A DNA stretch of 64,000 nucleotides from Lucinisca nassula (lineage: Eukaryota; Mollusca; Bivalvia; Lucinida; Lucinidae): positions 128,246,188-128,310,187 of the forward strand of contig OY757015.1 in NCBI GenBank assembly GCA_963580285.1, given 5' to 3'. This document shows positions 1 to 10,412 of the stretch, piece by piece; within the stretch, counting starts at the first letter, position 1; every line of letters begins with the position of its first letter. Position numbers and translations under genes: made by a program. The notes below the pieces were generated by a model, which searched no databases, was not told the origin of the DNA, and was given only the letters and a program-made list of their open reading frames with translations.

Positions 1-360
1 GAAGCTGCAATAATGCTGACAGGCAGGCAAGTTGGTTGCACATATTCCAAAACCATGACAGAGTTTGTATGTTTATAGTTTAACGTTCTCTGTATAGGTA
101 GAAGAGGGAGTACTAGGGATGAAGAGTTTTAATTCTTTGTCTGCAAGTAAACCATAAAATTGGTGTGGGGATAAAAGTTATCAAAATACCCGCCTAATCT
201 TAATCATGAAACTCTGCCGTGGTTCTGGAAGTCAATATGGCTTGTTCAAGTATTGTCATGGAAGTCTGGACTAACAGGTGGCTGACAGCCCTTGATTATG
301 GACAAATCTTTATGGATTTTAGTGTTCAGCAGGAGCTTTGAACATAAAAGTGGGGGGTAA
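1..360 (+). mobile_element. Probable 3' internal end of an LTR retrotransposon with polypurine tract
   Basis: Non-coding sequence ends in a purine run (346-357, AAAAGTGGGGGG) followed by TAA and then TGTGAAACCC, the arrangement expected of a polypurine tract next to a 3' LTR. No conserved coding domain is visible in these 360 bases, so the assignment rests only on the junction. Confidence 0.35.
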
Positions 361-1817
361 TGTGAAACCCAAGGGTTCCACTCATTGTAGGGCAGATGTT
401 AAGCAGCAACCTGTTAGTCAACTAATCAGTCAAATATTTATGGTAATGACCCTGCTGTAGCAGACAGTTTTCCCTGGGAAATTATGATTTCATTAGTTTG
501 CCTCCCATGGCAGTACTGACTACTGAGGCTGAATTTCAAAGACAGTCTGCAGTGCAGTCCTGTGGAATGGGTCACCCTGATAAAAAGGGGCAAGGATCTA
601 ATGGTTGGGTAGAAGGGGATTCTGTTTTGTTGCCTAGGGTTATGCAAGGTATTTGACCTTATTTTTCCTAAACATGTGCTTGTGAAACATTTCATTTTAT
701 TTCTATTTTAAAGTTTTATCCTTGGACTGACACTTACTCATACTGTTGAATGGCTTCAAGATATACAAGGTTCAATCATTTAATCTAACTGACATCTCAG
801 CTTAACTGTAATATTTCCACTATGAATTTGAAACTTTCTAAAGTTAGTAGGCCAGCTGTCATCATTGTTTTGGCTGGTAACTGCCAGGATGTAGATTGTT
901 GTACTTGTTGCTTGGAGACTGTGCTACAAATAACTCTGTCAGCTTCTTCTGGATGTAAATCAATACTGAAATCACCTACAGACCTCAAACTTTGATGTTC
1001 AAACTTATATTTCAAACTTAATTCTGAACCAATTTTTGTGCCTTTCGGAGGTAAATGAAGGTTAATTATCATAGATTTTATTTGTTTTAAAGATGAATAA
1101 TACTTCATTCAGAAAAGCCATGTTTTATTAACTTAAAATGTATAGGGGTGACTTCCCAAGCCTCCATTTTGTTTTCTCCCTCATAAAGTTTGAGTGTGGG
1201 ATTTGTTGGAGAAGTTAACTTATGTGGGAAAAGAGGGAGATGGGGGAGTGTGGGACTGTGGGACTATATAAAGAATCCCACAGAGTTCTCTGGGACTTCG
1301 ACCATTTTGATTTCTTTGGGTTAGGTTGGTTTTTAAGGTGTGTTAGAATTTTTAGTTTTTAATTTCAATATTAGTTTAAGGCTTTGGGGGAAAACATTTT
1401 AAATCAGTTCAGCTTAATTCTAAGGCATTTAGGCATTTAGGATAATTTTTGGTGGAATAGATATTTTTTTCTGGTTTATTTCTCTTGTAATTTGAGATAT
1501 ACAAATATATCTATGTATGCAAGCTCTGGAGGTTTAACGGTTTAACGGTGAAGGCATAAAGAGAGAGTCCACATTTGCAAAGAAACTGTGAATCAAATTA
1601 CTGTTGTATGTAACAAGTTGAATTGGCCTGCTTGGAAGCATTGTTCTTTCTTTTATCAGAGCCACACAGTAGCACCCTAAAGATGCATTTCTCAACCATA
1701 TAAATCAGAATTACATTCCTTACTCTATTTTTGATATCCAGTTAAGTTTCAAATAAATAAAAAACACAGCATTGTTGAAGTTTATTTGAATCTTTGTGAT
1801 CTTTTCTTACCCTAACA
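361..1817 (+). mobile_element. Candidate 3' LTR (or solo-LTR-like sequence)
   Basis: This starts TGTGAAACCC right after the purine run and ends near CCCTAACA at 1817, giving TG...CA ends. Inside are a TATA-like promoter (1264-1272), a G-rich promoter-proximal stretch with repeated TGTGGGACT, and AATAAATAAA at 1753-1762, an order that fits U3-R-U5. Two open minus-strand frames (438-695, 797-1108) have no recognisable domain. The ~1.45-kb length is long for an LTR and the partner LTR is outside the window. Confidence 0.35.
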
Positions 1818-2467
1818 CTTAAAGAATAAGCTTATATTAAGTTAATGACCTTAATCTTTGGTTGGCGAAGTCCTGTTTAGTTCCCATGTAGCCGTATATG
1901 AGGGGCTTTTATTGTGATCACTGTCCGTAGTCCGTCGTCCGTCCATTGACGTTTATTTGAGAATAAATATAGACAGCAGCCAGTTTGGTGGAGCTAGGAT
2001 AAAAGGGGCATCCATCATTCAGGTTGTTGACATAATATTACTGTCCATGATTAGTCTGCTGTTGACTGTAACCACGCTACCAATAACTAACAGTCATCAG
2101 TCATTCTGGTGGTCGACAGTCAGAGGTGAGTATACCGTCGAGAATCAGTCGGAAACTGAACGTCATAAAATCAGAAGTCCTTCTTAGACCTTCGGCACGT
2201 TACATATTTATTTAGTTAACATGAACAATAAAGAAATCAAATCGAAAACACAAATATAGACATGACATTGTGATGGGTGGTTTTGGGATAGCTTTGTCAT
2301 CTTATTAGAACAACGTTATTTTCTGTGTAATCGACAGAATCCTGATCGAGAGTACACACAACATACATCTTCAAGCGGAAACAAGAAACTCTCGCTAAAT
2401 CAAACGTAATGATTTCTAATCTTGAGATATGAAAAGACTTCCCTAAAGACGCCACTCACCACGTGAA
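1818..2467. other. Intronic sequence with a fragment of the AGGTGAGC-type repeat element
   Basis: No gene is seen. Bases 1898-1947 (GTGATCAC followed by repeated GTCCG) resemble the terminal region of the tandem-repeat elements at 41995-45110 and 58131-58890. The rest shows no recognised repeat or exon. Confidence 0.4.
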
Positions 2468-2667
2468 CAATATGTTCTAGAAAGGGTTATCTTTGGAAGC
2501 AAGGAATACACCATAGAACTGAAAAATATGAAGTGTACATATTTTCTGGGCCAGACTAGCTAGTTTCTTCCAATTAGGCCTCATCGGCAACCCTCAAGTA
2601 TTTTCAAAATTCCACAATGGAGTCAATGATCCCAAAGGACAAGAAAATATAAACTACACTATGATGT
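2468..2667 (-). mobile_element. Hammerhead-ribozyme-bearing short element, copy 1
   Basis: This is about 200 bases closely related to the insertion at 13081-13338 and to the decayed copy at 28395-28660. Conserved blocks include ATATGTTCTA at its left end and the hammerhead region at 2548-2593 read on the minus strand. It has no open reading frame. Its size and internal ribozyme resemble the non-autonomous 'retrozymes' described in plants and animals; that class assignment is inference. A family B MITE follows directly from 2668. Confidence 0.65.
2548..2593 (-). ncRNA. Type I hammerhead ribozyme, diverged copy
   Basis: Read on the minus strand: stem I GGGUUG pairs with UGGCCC (with G-U pairs), the core reads CCGAUGAG (expected CUGAUGAG, one change), stem II starts GGCC but its partner has become GGAA, then GAAA. 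A stem III of ACUA/UAGU around a two-base GC loop precedes the predicted cleavage C in GUC. The U-to-C core change and weakened stem II suggest it no longer cleaves, while stem III is better preserved here than in the copy at 13159-13204. Confidence 0.65.
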
Positions 2668-2905
2668 AGTCCGTGAAATGAGCACCTCTTATATCCCACT
2701 TTTTATAGAGAAAATCTTGGTTTACGGGGGTATACATATTTTTTCTTATGTCTACTCCAAGACATAGGTTATGGGTACTCGTTAGGACCGACTCTTTGAG
2801 GCGGTTCAAACGAGCACCAACAACCTATGTTTACAGTCCAAATAAGAAAACAATATCCCGGATTTTCACCAGAAAGGTATCCATTGTGGGTGTGTTTTCA
2901 TAATG
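2668..2905. mobile_element. MITE family B copy
   Basis: This begins with GTCCGTGAAATGAGCACC, the family B inner left end, and finishes GGGTGTGTTTTCATAATG at 2905. In the middle is the degenerate family hairpin (about 2761-2830), arms reading GGGTACTCGTTAGGACCG and its imperfect complement. It is non-coding. Confidence 0.75.
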
Positions 2906-2987
2906 AAAACTAATTCAAACCGACCGTGGTAAACGAGCCATCGGCGTTCAAGTCATTGAAGTTTCACTGTACAGAGTCATATCTCTT

Positions 2988-3338
2988 CATCACGAGAACA
3001 CGCCTATACAAATACATTGAAAACTAAATTTATCACCGAAACAAAAATCACCATCCCACCACCCCCCCCCCCCCCCCCCCAAAAAAAAAACACAAAAAAA
3101 AAAACACGAAATATTCGAGAGATAAAAATGTGATGTTTTTCTTACTTTTGCACAAAATATAGGTTGTGGGCACTAGTTAGAACCGCCTCATTGAGGCTGT
3201 TCTAACGAGTGTCCACTATCTATATTTTAGAGCAGATATAAAACAAAATGAGGTTTACCCCTGTAAACCCCAGTTTTTCTGTATAAAAGGAGGGTTTAAG
3301 AAGGGGCGGGGCTGAATAATATATGATACGTTATGATG
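2988..3338. mobile_element. MITE family A copy with poly-C/poly-A expansion
   Basis: The left terminus is CATCACGAGAACACGCCTAT and the right terminus decays to CGTTATGATG. The central hairpin (about 3160-3232) pairs GTTAGAACCGCCTCATTGAG with its complement. A homopolymer tract (3061-3106) of about 20 C followed by A-rich DNA interrupts the left arm. The element ends 38 bases from the donor of the receptor exon at 3376. Confidence 0.75.
3061..3106. repeat. Poly-C then A-rich low-complexity tract
   Basis: A run of about 20 C residues is followed by A10 and ACACA11, within a family A MITE. A similar C-run/A-run junction occurs at 29998-30036. Confidence 0.95.
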
Positions 3339-3375
3339 TTTTCATTGTGTTAAATAGTTTGCCTGTATATATTAC

Positions 3376-3614
3376 CCATAGCCTTAAGGTTTCGATCTGT
3401 ACAGTCCAACGTAAGACCAATAGCCCAAATCACATCATAACACTTCGGTCCAATGTCTTCAAAATCTCTCAGTTCTGGGCGATAAGATTCTTCCTGTTTG
3501 TAGAGCTGTCTGTATTCTTGCACTGTTAAATTAGCAATCCCTCTTTCAACCTTCATGTTTTCATACATATTGCCAGTTAATAGACTGCCTTCTGCAACCA
3601 TAGCCATTTCGTAT
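3376..3614 (-). CDS. GABA-B type receptor subunit, ligand-binding domain exon 6 of 6 in window
   Basis: This is a 239-base exon. The acceptor (TTGCTTTCAG) lies just above 3614; the first base completes a Glu codon from the previous exon. The product has an AMVAEGSLLTG stretch (family 'AVEGHITTE' position), an LTVQEYRQLYK helix, and ends with KCYDVIWAIGLTLD, equivalent to the 'AYDAIWALALALN' helix of GABA-B receptors. A GTAATA donor at 3370-3375 follows the codons Lys-Ala-Met-Gly. The alternative, reading through to the stop a few codons later, would truncate the receptor before its membrane helices and is less likely. The following exons, including the transmembrane domain, lie before base 1. 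Confidence 0.9.
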
Positions 3615-4475
3615 CTGAAAGCAAAAACATTTAGCCAAATTCAGTCGAACTAGAACCATGATTTTCTTTTCTCAAAATATTATAGTTCGAACTACTGAGG
3701 TTTAATCGCAAGTCAAAGTTATGAGGCGTAATGGGGATCACACAATTAGCATATCTTTAAGATCTTATATTAAATAAAGGTAATTGTTATGCATGTACAT
3801 TAGAACCTCCTCTATTAGGCGCTTTTATGAGTATACACAGCTTATCTCTTCAATATATAATCAAGAATGACCCCATAATAGCAAACCAAAACAACACCAA
3901 CAACAACAACAACAACAACAAAACGCATATATTGATATTTCGGAGCTATCTGGAGAAATGCCAGGATCTAAAAAGCCAGTTCAGATTAGCAAGGCACACG
4001 CGCTATCGGTGTTTGGGCTATTTAAGTTTGACGGCAATCAGAAAAAGACACTCTTTGCACAACCGACCAGGAAAGACTCAGTAGAACCCGCCCAGGCTAA
4101 AAGGGTTATGTTTTATTTTTACGTTTCCCTTGAAGCTATAGCGAGTTTTCTACTGTATGTCTTTGAGCAGTAAAACAACTCTGTCGAGACTGCGCGCGTG
4201 TGCCGGTTAGCCTGAGATTTACTAGTTTAGCTGCTCGACTATGCGATAAGTATATTTTTCGTGAGCTGGCTCATTTATAAAACATACTTATGCGCGAATA
4301 ATAGAATTTATGATGGAGCTGATATCACAAGCGAGTGTCAAGATAATTTACTCTCATGCGAGTGCGAGGCTCTGTCGAGCACATGGCTTTTTCAAATTAA
4401 TAAATCTTAAGACGAACCTCAAATGTTCTAGGTGATGTCTAAGCACTTACATTGCATATGCTTCTCAACTATTAT
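3615..4475. other. Intron sequence; CAA microsatellite at 3889-3921
   Basis: No gene is recognised. A (CAA)n tract lies at about 3889-3921. Two overlapping plus-strand open frames (3827-4084, 3958-4173) are short and lack domain motifs or splice-site support. Confidence 0.6.
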
Positions 4476-4694
4476 CTTTACGAAACCACGCCTTTACAAA
4501 TACATTGTCGATTTTACCGCTGAAATTACGAGCATTTTAAGATGAAAAAGTGTGATATGTTTCTTATTTCTGCTCAAAATATATATTTTAGAGCAGAAAT
4601 AAGAAAAATAAGGTTTACCCCTGTAAACCCCAGTCTGACTATACAAAAGTGGGGTTCAAAAGGGTCAAAATTATATAGGCGTATTTCCGTGATG
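4476..4694. mobile_element. MITE family A copy, hairpin core deleted
   Basis: The left end is TTTACGAAACCACGCCTTTA and the right end is TATATAGGCGTATTTCCGTGATG. The two outer hairpin arms (TTTCTTATTTCTGCTC and its complement) directly abut, so the GTACTCGTTAGAACCG palindrome is missing. Confidence 0.8.
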
Positions 4695-4811
4695 TGTTCC
4701 AAAATTGATTTGAAACATAGTCCTACTGATAAATCCAGCGTATTTTTTGAGTGAAGGCACTGACCAATGACCAAGAATCAGTACAATTATCTTAGACCTC
4801 TCATCCGAGAC

Positions 4812-5046
4812 CATTACGAAAATACGTTGTAAACTTTACCACCGAAACACAAACATTTTAAGATGTAAAAATTGTGATACTCTTCTTATTCCTGCTCAAA
4901 ATCGAGGCGGTTCTAACGAGTACCCACAATCTATATTTTGGGGCAGAAATAAGAAAAAAATAAGGTTTACCCCTGTAAACCCCAGTTTTGCTATATAAAA
5001 GTCGGGTTCAAGGGGGTCAGAATTATATAGGCGTGTTTTCATGATG
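4812..5046. mobile_element. MITE family A copy
   Basis: It runs from CATTACGAAAATACG to GTTTTCATGATG. One hairpin arm is partly lost; the right arm (4905-4935) with GCGGTTCTAACGAGTACCCA is intact. It includes the family block GTAAACCCCAGTTTTGC and TATATAAAAG. Confidence 0.8.
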
Positions 5047-5352
5047 TCATCCGAGACATTAGAGGATAAGATCAACCAACATAAAACATTTTTACCGTTA
5101 TGCAACATTGGAATAGCTAGAGCAGTTTCCTCACTAACGAGTCTGTAATGCTAATGATGTTTTAAACAACTGGGTTTAGAAGTACAAATAACTTCCAGAA
5201 TCTCATTTGCACACATTACCTATCATTCAAAGACCAAACCACAATAATGACCAAACGTTTACCCAAAATAGAAATATGTCAGCAGTACATCATATATTTA
5301 AGGAGAAATAATTTGAATCTTTTGTGTGCATTTTGAATGATAGGTAATGTGG

Positions 5353-5480
5353 CGATTCTAACGAGTATCCACAATCTATGTTTTGAGCAGAAATAAGACA
5401 AAAAAAACTTTTTCATCTGAAAATTTTCATTTTTCGATGGTAAAATTACAATGTATTTGTATAGACGTATTTTCGTAATG
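5353..5480. mobile_element. MITE family A, right-half fragment
   Basis: It contains the hairpin right arm and the right terminus ATAGACGTATTTTCGTAATG; the left half is absent. Confidence 0.7.
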
Positions 5481-5688
5481 AACAGAGTGGACCCAGATAA
5501 GTTTGATCCTCTAGGAGCAGTCTGTTCTAGGTCCACACTGTTTGTCTGTATGAAGAAAAAAACATTTCTAAAATGTTTGCAAGAAGATTCAGCAGACGAC
5601 ATAAGCAGACGACATTTTCAGATGTAGTTTTTCTCGGCGCCTTAAGGGTTATACTATCTGGACGTAGGTATAAAGATTAATATTGATA

Positions 5689-5951
5689 ATCACGTGAGCA
5701 AGTCCGTGAAATGGACACCCCCTATACCTGACTATATACAGAAAAAACTGGGGTTTACAGGGGTATACATTATTTTTCTTATTTCTGTTCCAGGCATAGG
5801 TAGTGGGTACTCGTTCTAACAGCCTCATTGAGGCGGTTCCAACAAGTACCCACAACTAATGTTCAAAGTATTAATAAGAAAAATATTACAAACTTGCCAT
5901 TTTGGAGGATTGAAAGAATGCACTATGCCACACGGGTGTGTTTTTGTAGTG
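5689..5951. mobile_element. MITE family B copy
   Basis: It starts ATCACGTGAGCAAGTCCGTG and ends GGGTGTGTTTTTGTAGTG. The central hairpin lies at about 5806-5855. A family A copy starts at the very next base, so the two are arranged end to end. Confidence 0.8.
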
Positions 5952-6236
5952 CATCACGAAAACACGTCTTTATAATTTTGACCCCCTTGAACCCCACTTT
6001 AATATAGTAAAACTGGAGTCTCCGGGGGTATAACCTTATTTTTCTTATTTCTGCTCTAAAATATAGATTGTGGGTACTCGTTTGAACCGCCTCGATGAGG
6101 CGGTTCTAACGAGTGTCCACATCTATATTTTGAGCAGAAATAAGAAAAATGTCACAATTTTTCATCTTAACATTTTCTTCTTTTTTTTTCGGTGATAAAG
6201 GTGGCAATGTATTTGTATGTGCGTGTTTGCGTAATG
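5952..6236. mobile_element. MITE family A copy, reverse orientation
   Basis: It starts CATCACGAAAACACGTC and ends GTGTTTGCGTAATG; the AAACTGG..GTTTAC module is on the left, so it is reversed relative to 4812-5046. The long central palindrome is well preserved at about 6042-6155. Confidence 0.85.
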
Positions 6237-6264
6237 GTATTTTAGCGTGAAATGTTCTCCATAA

Positions 6265-6640
6265 GGCGATTACATCCAACCGTCTTTATACCGACATGCG
6301 TTATAACGGCAAAACTCGTTATAACGACAATTTAAATAGAATGAATTCTTAGCTCAAGGCTTCGTCTCGATATCAAGCTTCCGTCGGGAGGGAAATGCCC
6401 AAATCAAATCTATAGTAATGTAAGATTCATGTAATTTAATACGCCAATAAAAATGTTATAAATATTTGTTAGATGCGATTCTAACAAATGTATATAGCAT
6501 TTGTTTCTTGGGATGATTATGTGGAAAAGACCTTTTATAGCCTATCATACTCCTGACTGGGAGTCTTCATAACGGCAAATTCAATATAACGGCACAATAT
6601 TTAGGGAACAAATGCTGTCATTATAACGCGGGTCCTTTGT
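6265..6640. mobile_element. Candidate decayed DNA-transposon MITE
   Basis: GCGTTATAACGGCAAAACTC on the left and GTCATTATAACGCGGG on the right form imperfect inverted ends around AT-rich non-coding DNA. The ends are too diverged to fix boundaries or a target duplication. Confidence 0.3.
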
Positions 6641-6734
6641 ATTGTGCATTACGATAACACAAAACCGTCTGACAGATTGCACACATTCATTTCTTAAATA
6701 TATCTGACGCCAATTTGTGATATTGCACGGCCCG

Positions 6735-7762
6735 CAGAAAAAGCGACCGACTGAGGTCGGTTAATTTTCTAAGGTGCCCTAAAATCACCGTGTCATTCTG
6801 TCATTCGGTCATTCTGTCAGTCTGTCCGTCCGTAACCCGTTTGTGAAAATTGGTGATAGTGACTTAACCGCTTGGAATATTTAAACAATTTTTGGCATAC
6901 TGATAGATATCAATGAGATCTAACCAATGAGCTTGCGAAATATTACGTTCAATTTAGTATAGCTTCGCCGAGACGAAAAATGTGAAAAATTTCGAACTGC
7001 TTCTCCTCGGAAACAGTTGGGCCGATTGAAATCAAATTTCATATGGAGCCTTTATGGGATGGGGGAAACCAAAATTTGCTCATGGGGTCCAGGTCACATG
7101 ACCAAAATGGCCGCCAAGCCGTATATGGTTTGTCTGCCTGTCCGTCGGTAACCCGTTTGTGAAAATTGGTGATAGTGACTTAACCGCTTTGAATATTTAT
7201 ACAATTTTTGGCATACTGATAGATACCAATGAGATCTAACCAATGAACTTGCGAAATATGACATTCCATTTAGTTTAGCCTCGCCGAGGCGAAAAATGTG
7301 AAAATTTTCGAACTGCTTCTCCTCGGAAACCGTTGGGCCAATTGAAGTCAGATTTCATATGGAGCCTCTATGGGATGGGGGAAACCAAAATTTGCTCATG
7401 GGGTCCATGTCACATGACCAAAATGGCCGCCAAGCCATATATGGTAAAAACCCTTCAAAAATAGTCATAAATTGCTAAAATGGTGACCCTGGGTTGACCT
7501 TGACCTTCTTTGTGCCTAGGTCAAACTTTGACACATATGCTTTTGTATTGGAAAAGTGAGAATGCATTATATCCTGCAAACGATTCAGATTACAGTACTA
7601 AAGTATAAGATATATTTTTGCTCCTTACGATAAGGCGCATTTATTGGGGGAACCGTTTTAGGTCCAGGTCATATGACCAAAATGGCCGCCATACCCATAT
7701 ATGGTAACACTCAAAAAGCTAAAAGCATCCGGCGGGTCGTGCACTTCAGCTGAAGCACTGGT
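6735..7762 (+). mobile_element. Tandem-repeat element E, plus-strand copy
   Basis: It begins with a small palindrome (ACCGACTGAGGTCGGT), continues with two tandem ~310-base units (about 6830-7130 and 7130-7440) and ends with a near-perfect palindrome GTGCACTTCAGCTGAAGCAC. Each unit contains GTCACATGACCAAAATGGCC. A second copy in reverse orientation lies at 30484-32205. No open frame spans a unit. Superfamily is unknown. Confidence 0.75.
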
Positions 7763-7962
7763 TTTTTCTTATTTTTACTCCAAACATAGGTTCTGGGTGC
7801 TGGTTAGAATCGCAATTCTAACGAGAACCCAAAACCTATATTTTGGAGGTGAAATAAATAAATATATAAAACAACAAATGGTTTATACCCCTGTAAACCC
7901 CATTTTCCAACATATAAAGTGGGGTTTGCGGTGTCTTTATGTCATTGCCTTGTTAACTTGAT
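7763..7962. mobile_element. MITE family A/B copy lacking its left end
   Basis: It contains a hairpin arm pair reading TTAGAATCGCAATTCTAACG and the family block CCTGTAAACCCCATTTTCC; it abuts the end of element E. Confidence 0.6.
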
Positions 7963-8034
7963 GAAGTACACACAGCGTATATTTTTATAGAAGTAATGGC
8001 GCTATAAGTAACAGTCAAAGGCTCAAACATTACG

Positions 8035-8280
8035 ACATAGTCACATAGCGCAATTTTCACATCCCCAAAATAACTACTTTGCTGATGAAAATCTGTTATA
8101 TTTTCTCTTTTTTATACTGCAAACATAGGTTGTGGGTGCTCGGTAAGGGGGTTCTAACGAGACAAGCTATGTGTTGGAGCAGAAATAAGAAAATTAATGA
8201 ATACCCCCGTAAACTCCAGTTTTCTCTTTATAAAGTGGAGTTTAGGAGGGAGCTAATATCACGGACTTTTTAACGTGATG
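8035..8280. mobile_element. MITE family B copy
   Basis: It starts near CACATAGCGCAATTTTCACAT and ends CACGGACTTTTTAACGTGATG. The hairpin is partly deleted (8125-8165). It contains GTAAACTCCAGTTTTCTC and a TTTATAAAGTGG block. Confidence 0.75.
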
Positions 8281-9435
8281 TAACCCTGTTTAGAACGAAT
8301 AATCGTGACCCCAAAGTCATTCGAGTCCTTGAAGTTTCCCTGGAATTAATGAAATTGCGAATAAATACTGCACTGACATAATTCGGTCAAATTCAGACAG
8401 TTTTATTATCTAAAATGAAATTAGAATTTGAAATGGGACAATGTCAGTTTATCTGTTATTTTAAAATATACGCACTTAGCACGCACAGACACTGGGAATG
8501 TCCTTGACGAATACGTCAAGAGTGAAAATGCCAGGAGAAAAGAAATAACGTGCGCAAAAAGAGAAACTCGGCGCAGTGCCACTTCAGTTTTTGAGTGTTC
8601 AGGGCTAGAGATATTTCCCACGGAGTTGCTAAGTATACTTGCATACATGCGTTCGGAACTATAGTAACACAATGCGCCGATAGGCTAAATATCCATTTTG
8701 GTCAACAAAGCCCTATTTAATAGTCGCAAATAGAATTAAAAGCAAAAAGCGAAATTGGATAGTTTTGCCTATTTCCTTTTAATAAAATTGCGACAGAGTT
8801 ATTTCTATGCACGCGACTATACTGAATATCCTAAAACATTCGTAAACATCGATGAGAAAATAAGTTCGTGGCGTCCAACAAAAGGCAACATTATCAAGTA
8901 GGGTCGATCATAGAGTTTTCTTTAAGGTTGAAATGCTCGTCTACAGTTATTTCTTGCATGTCAAAACAGCCACAATGTAGCGCTTCTGACTAATAGCAGT
9001 GTTTTAAAATTAACATAAAATACACATGATATCTCTGTATATGTAGGCAATCTTGTCAGCATTTTGTGGCAATTCTGTTCAGCGTTACACTGAAGTAAGC
9101 ATAGTAGTGAAAGAGGGAGACAACGGGAACTTTCTGATATGAGAAACAGACGTATCTTAAAAATGCTGTTTTCCTATGAATATGCATCCTCCGCCCCGCA
9201 CATTTGTGCAGTTTTTGCTACGATATGCATAGTGTGGACTTGTTGGCATTGTGCAAAATGGCACAAACTGCTTGCAGCAAAAGCCTAAGCAAACAGTCAT
9301 TGCAACAGTGACTAAAATACGTTTGGATATCTTGCTACAGAAAACGCCCCCTTGAGATAATGACGTTTTTCTCATCTACAGAAATTGCATATTTATGATG
9401 TAATATGTTACAAGTTTCCTTTTTAATAATCAAAA
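8281..9435. other. Intron sequence without recognised features
   Basis: Nothing could be supported here. Paired antisense open frames around 8421-8672 and a minus frame at 9157-9375 lack domains and splice support. Confidence 0.5.
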
Positions 9436-9590
9436 CAGATTGCTTATGCTCGTTTGAATCACCACGTTGCGTTGGTTCTAACAACTACTCACAATCAATG
9501 ATAAGGACAATAATGCATGCCCTGTAAAGCATACTTTTTATCTATATAAAGTGGAGTTACAAGACACAGAGTTATTACGTGATGTATATA
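9436..9590. mobile_element. Decayed MITE family A/B remnant
   Basis: It keeps the hairpin trace (CTCGTTTGAATCACC ... TGGTTCTAACAACTACTCAC) and a CTATATAAAGTGGAGTT block; termini are unclear. Confidence 0.5.
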
Positions 9591-9629
9591 CAGAAAACAC
9601 AAGCTTAGTGCAACGGATAGGCATGATTA

Positions 9630-9823
9630 TTGTGTTCTTGGAGATGCTGCACTGGTGAGTTTCGGAAGCCTTCATGCGGACTGAACAAATTATTTGTCTA
9701 AATCGCGAAGGAAGTATTGGCGAGGATTGCGACCGCGTAAAATAGATTTAAGCCCTCCCCCATCCCCAACTCCCCCAGTGAAATTCTTTTCACTGACCGT
9801 GCCAAGGCGGTTCTTCTGTCGTT
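9630..9823 (+). mobile_element. Penelope pseudo-LTR fragment
   Basis: It matches the pLTR at 21480-21650 from GATGCTGCACTGGTGAG through GCGGACTGAACAAATT to CAAGGCGGTTCTTCTGTCG. The downstream end is missing. An A/C-rich expansion occurs near 9762-9780. Confidence 0.75.
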
Positions 9824-10063
9824 CCCTTTTGTGTACCTGATGGGAGACACCAAAGATTTGAAACCTTTTTGTGTTTTATGGACATGTTTGCTTTATTTTT
9901 ATTAAGTAAACTAACAAAATAGAACATATACGCTTTCGTTATTGGATGTCATCCGATGTTTCGATGCACAGCTTTATGAAGGATTTAATATGTGGGATAT
10001 AATGTGGGTTATTATTTGTGGGTTATTATGCATACAACAACACCGTTACTATATCAAGCTTAC

Positions 10064-10167
10064 TCTGAACAGGCCACTGGCGTGGTTGGATCTTTCCACC
10101 ACTGATCGCGGTACCAGCCAGGGAACATCCAAACAATTCGCGGTCCATACAGACCGGCTTGATAAGC
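10064..10167 (-). CDS. GABA-B type receptor subunit, ligand-binding domain exon 5 of 6
   Basis: This is a 104-base exon with a TTTTCAG acceptor above 10167 and a GTAAGC donor below 10064; it ends after two bases of a Glu codon. The peptide runs AYQAGLYGPRIVWMFPGWY and then an Arg-Asp-Gln-Trp-Trp stretch and a conserved Cys. The 'G.YG...VW...GWY.D.W' pattern is the family signature of the second lobe strand and turn. The first base of the next exon (3614) completes the split codon. It lies 250 bases from a tRNA-derived SINE (10413). Confidence 0.92.
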
Positions 10168-10412
10168 CTGAAAACAAATACAAAATTTTAGTTAGAGCAC
10201 GATTGAACAATAATACATGAACGTGCTTTCAAAGTCACAGCCGTCTCATATTAAAGACGTCACTTATTTTTACTCCTAAATAACTAATAACCATGCATCC
10301 TGTCTTGAAAAAAAATATTTTCTTGCACACCCGATAATAACTAAAGTCCTATCGATTTCCAGGATGGAGATTTAGATACTATTTCCCTCTGAGGAATATT
10401 TTCTTTGTTACC

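Noticed and set aside
797..1108. A 103-codon minus-strand open frame
   Set aside because: No domain or splice support is seen. It lies within the proposed LTR and a matching frame is not repeated elsewhere in the window. It may be chance in a non-coding region.
5279..5602. Open frames of 60-140 codons across the MITEs and arrays
   Set aside because: They follow the repeats' sequence (for example 43332-43760 in the tandem array) and show no conserved domain, so they are shadows of repeats.
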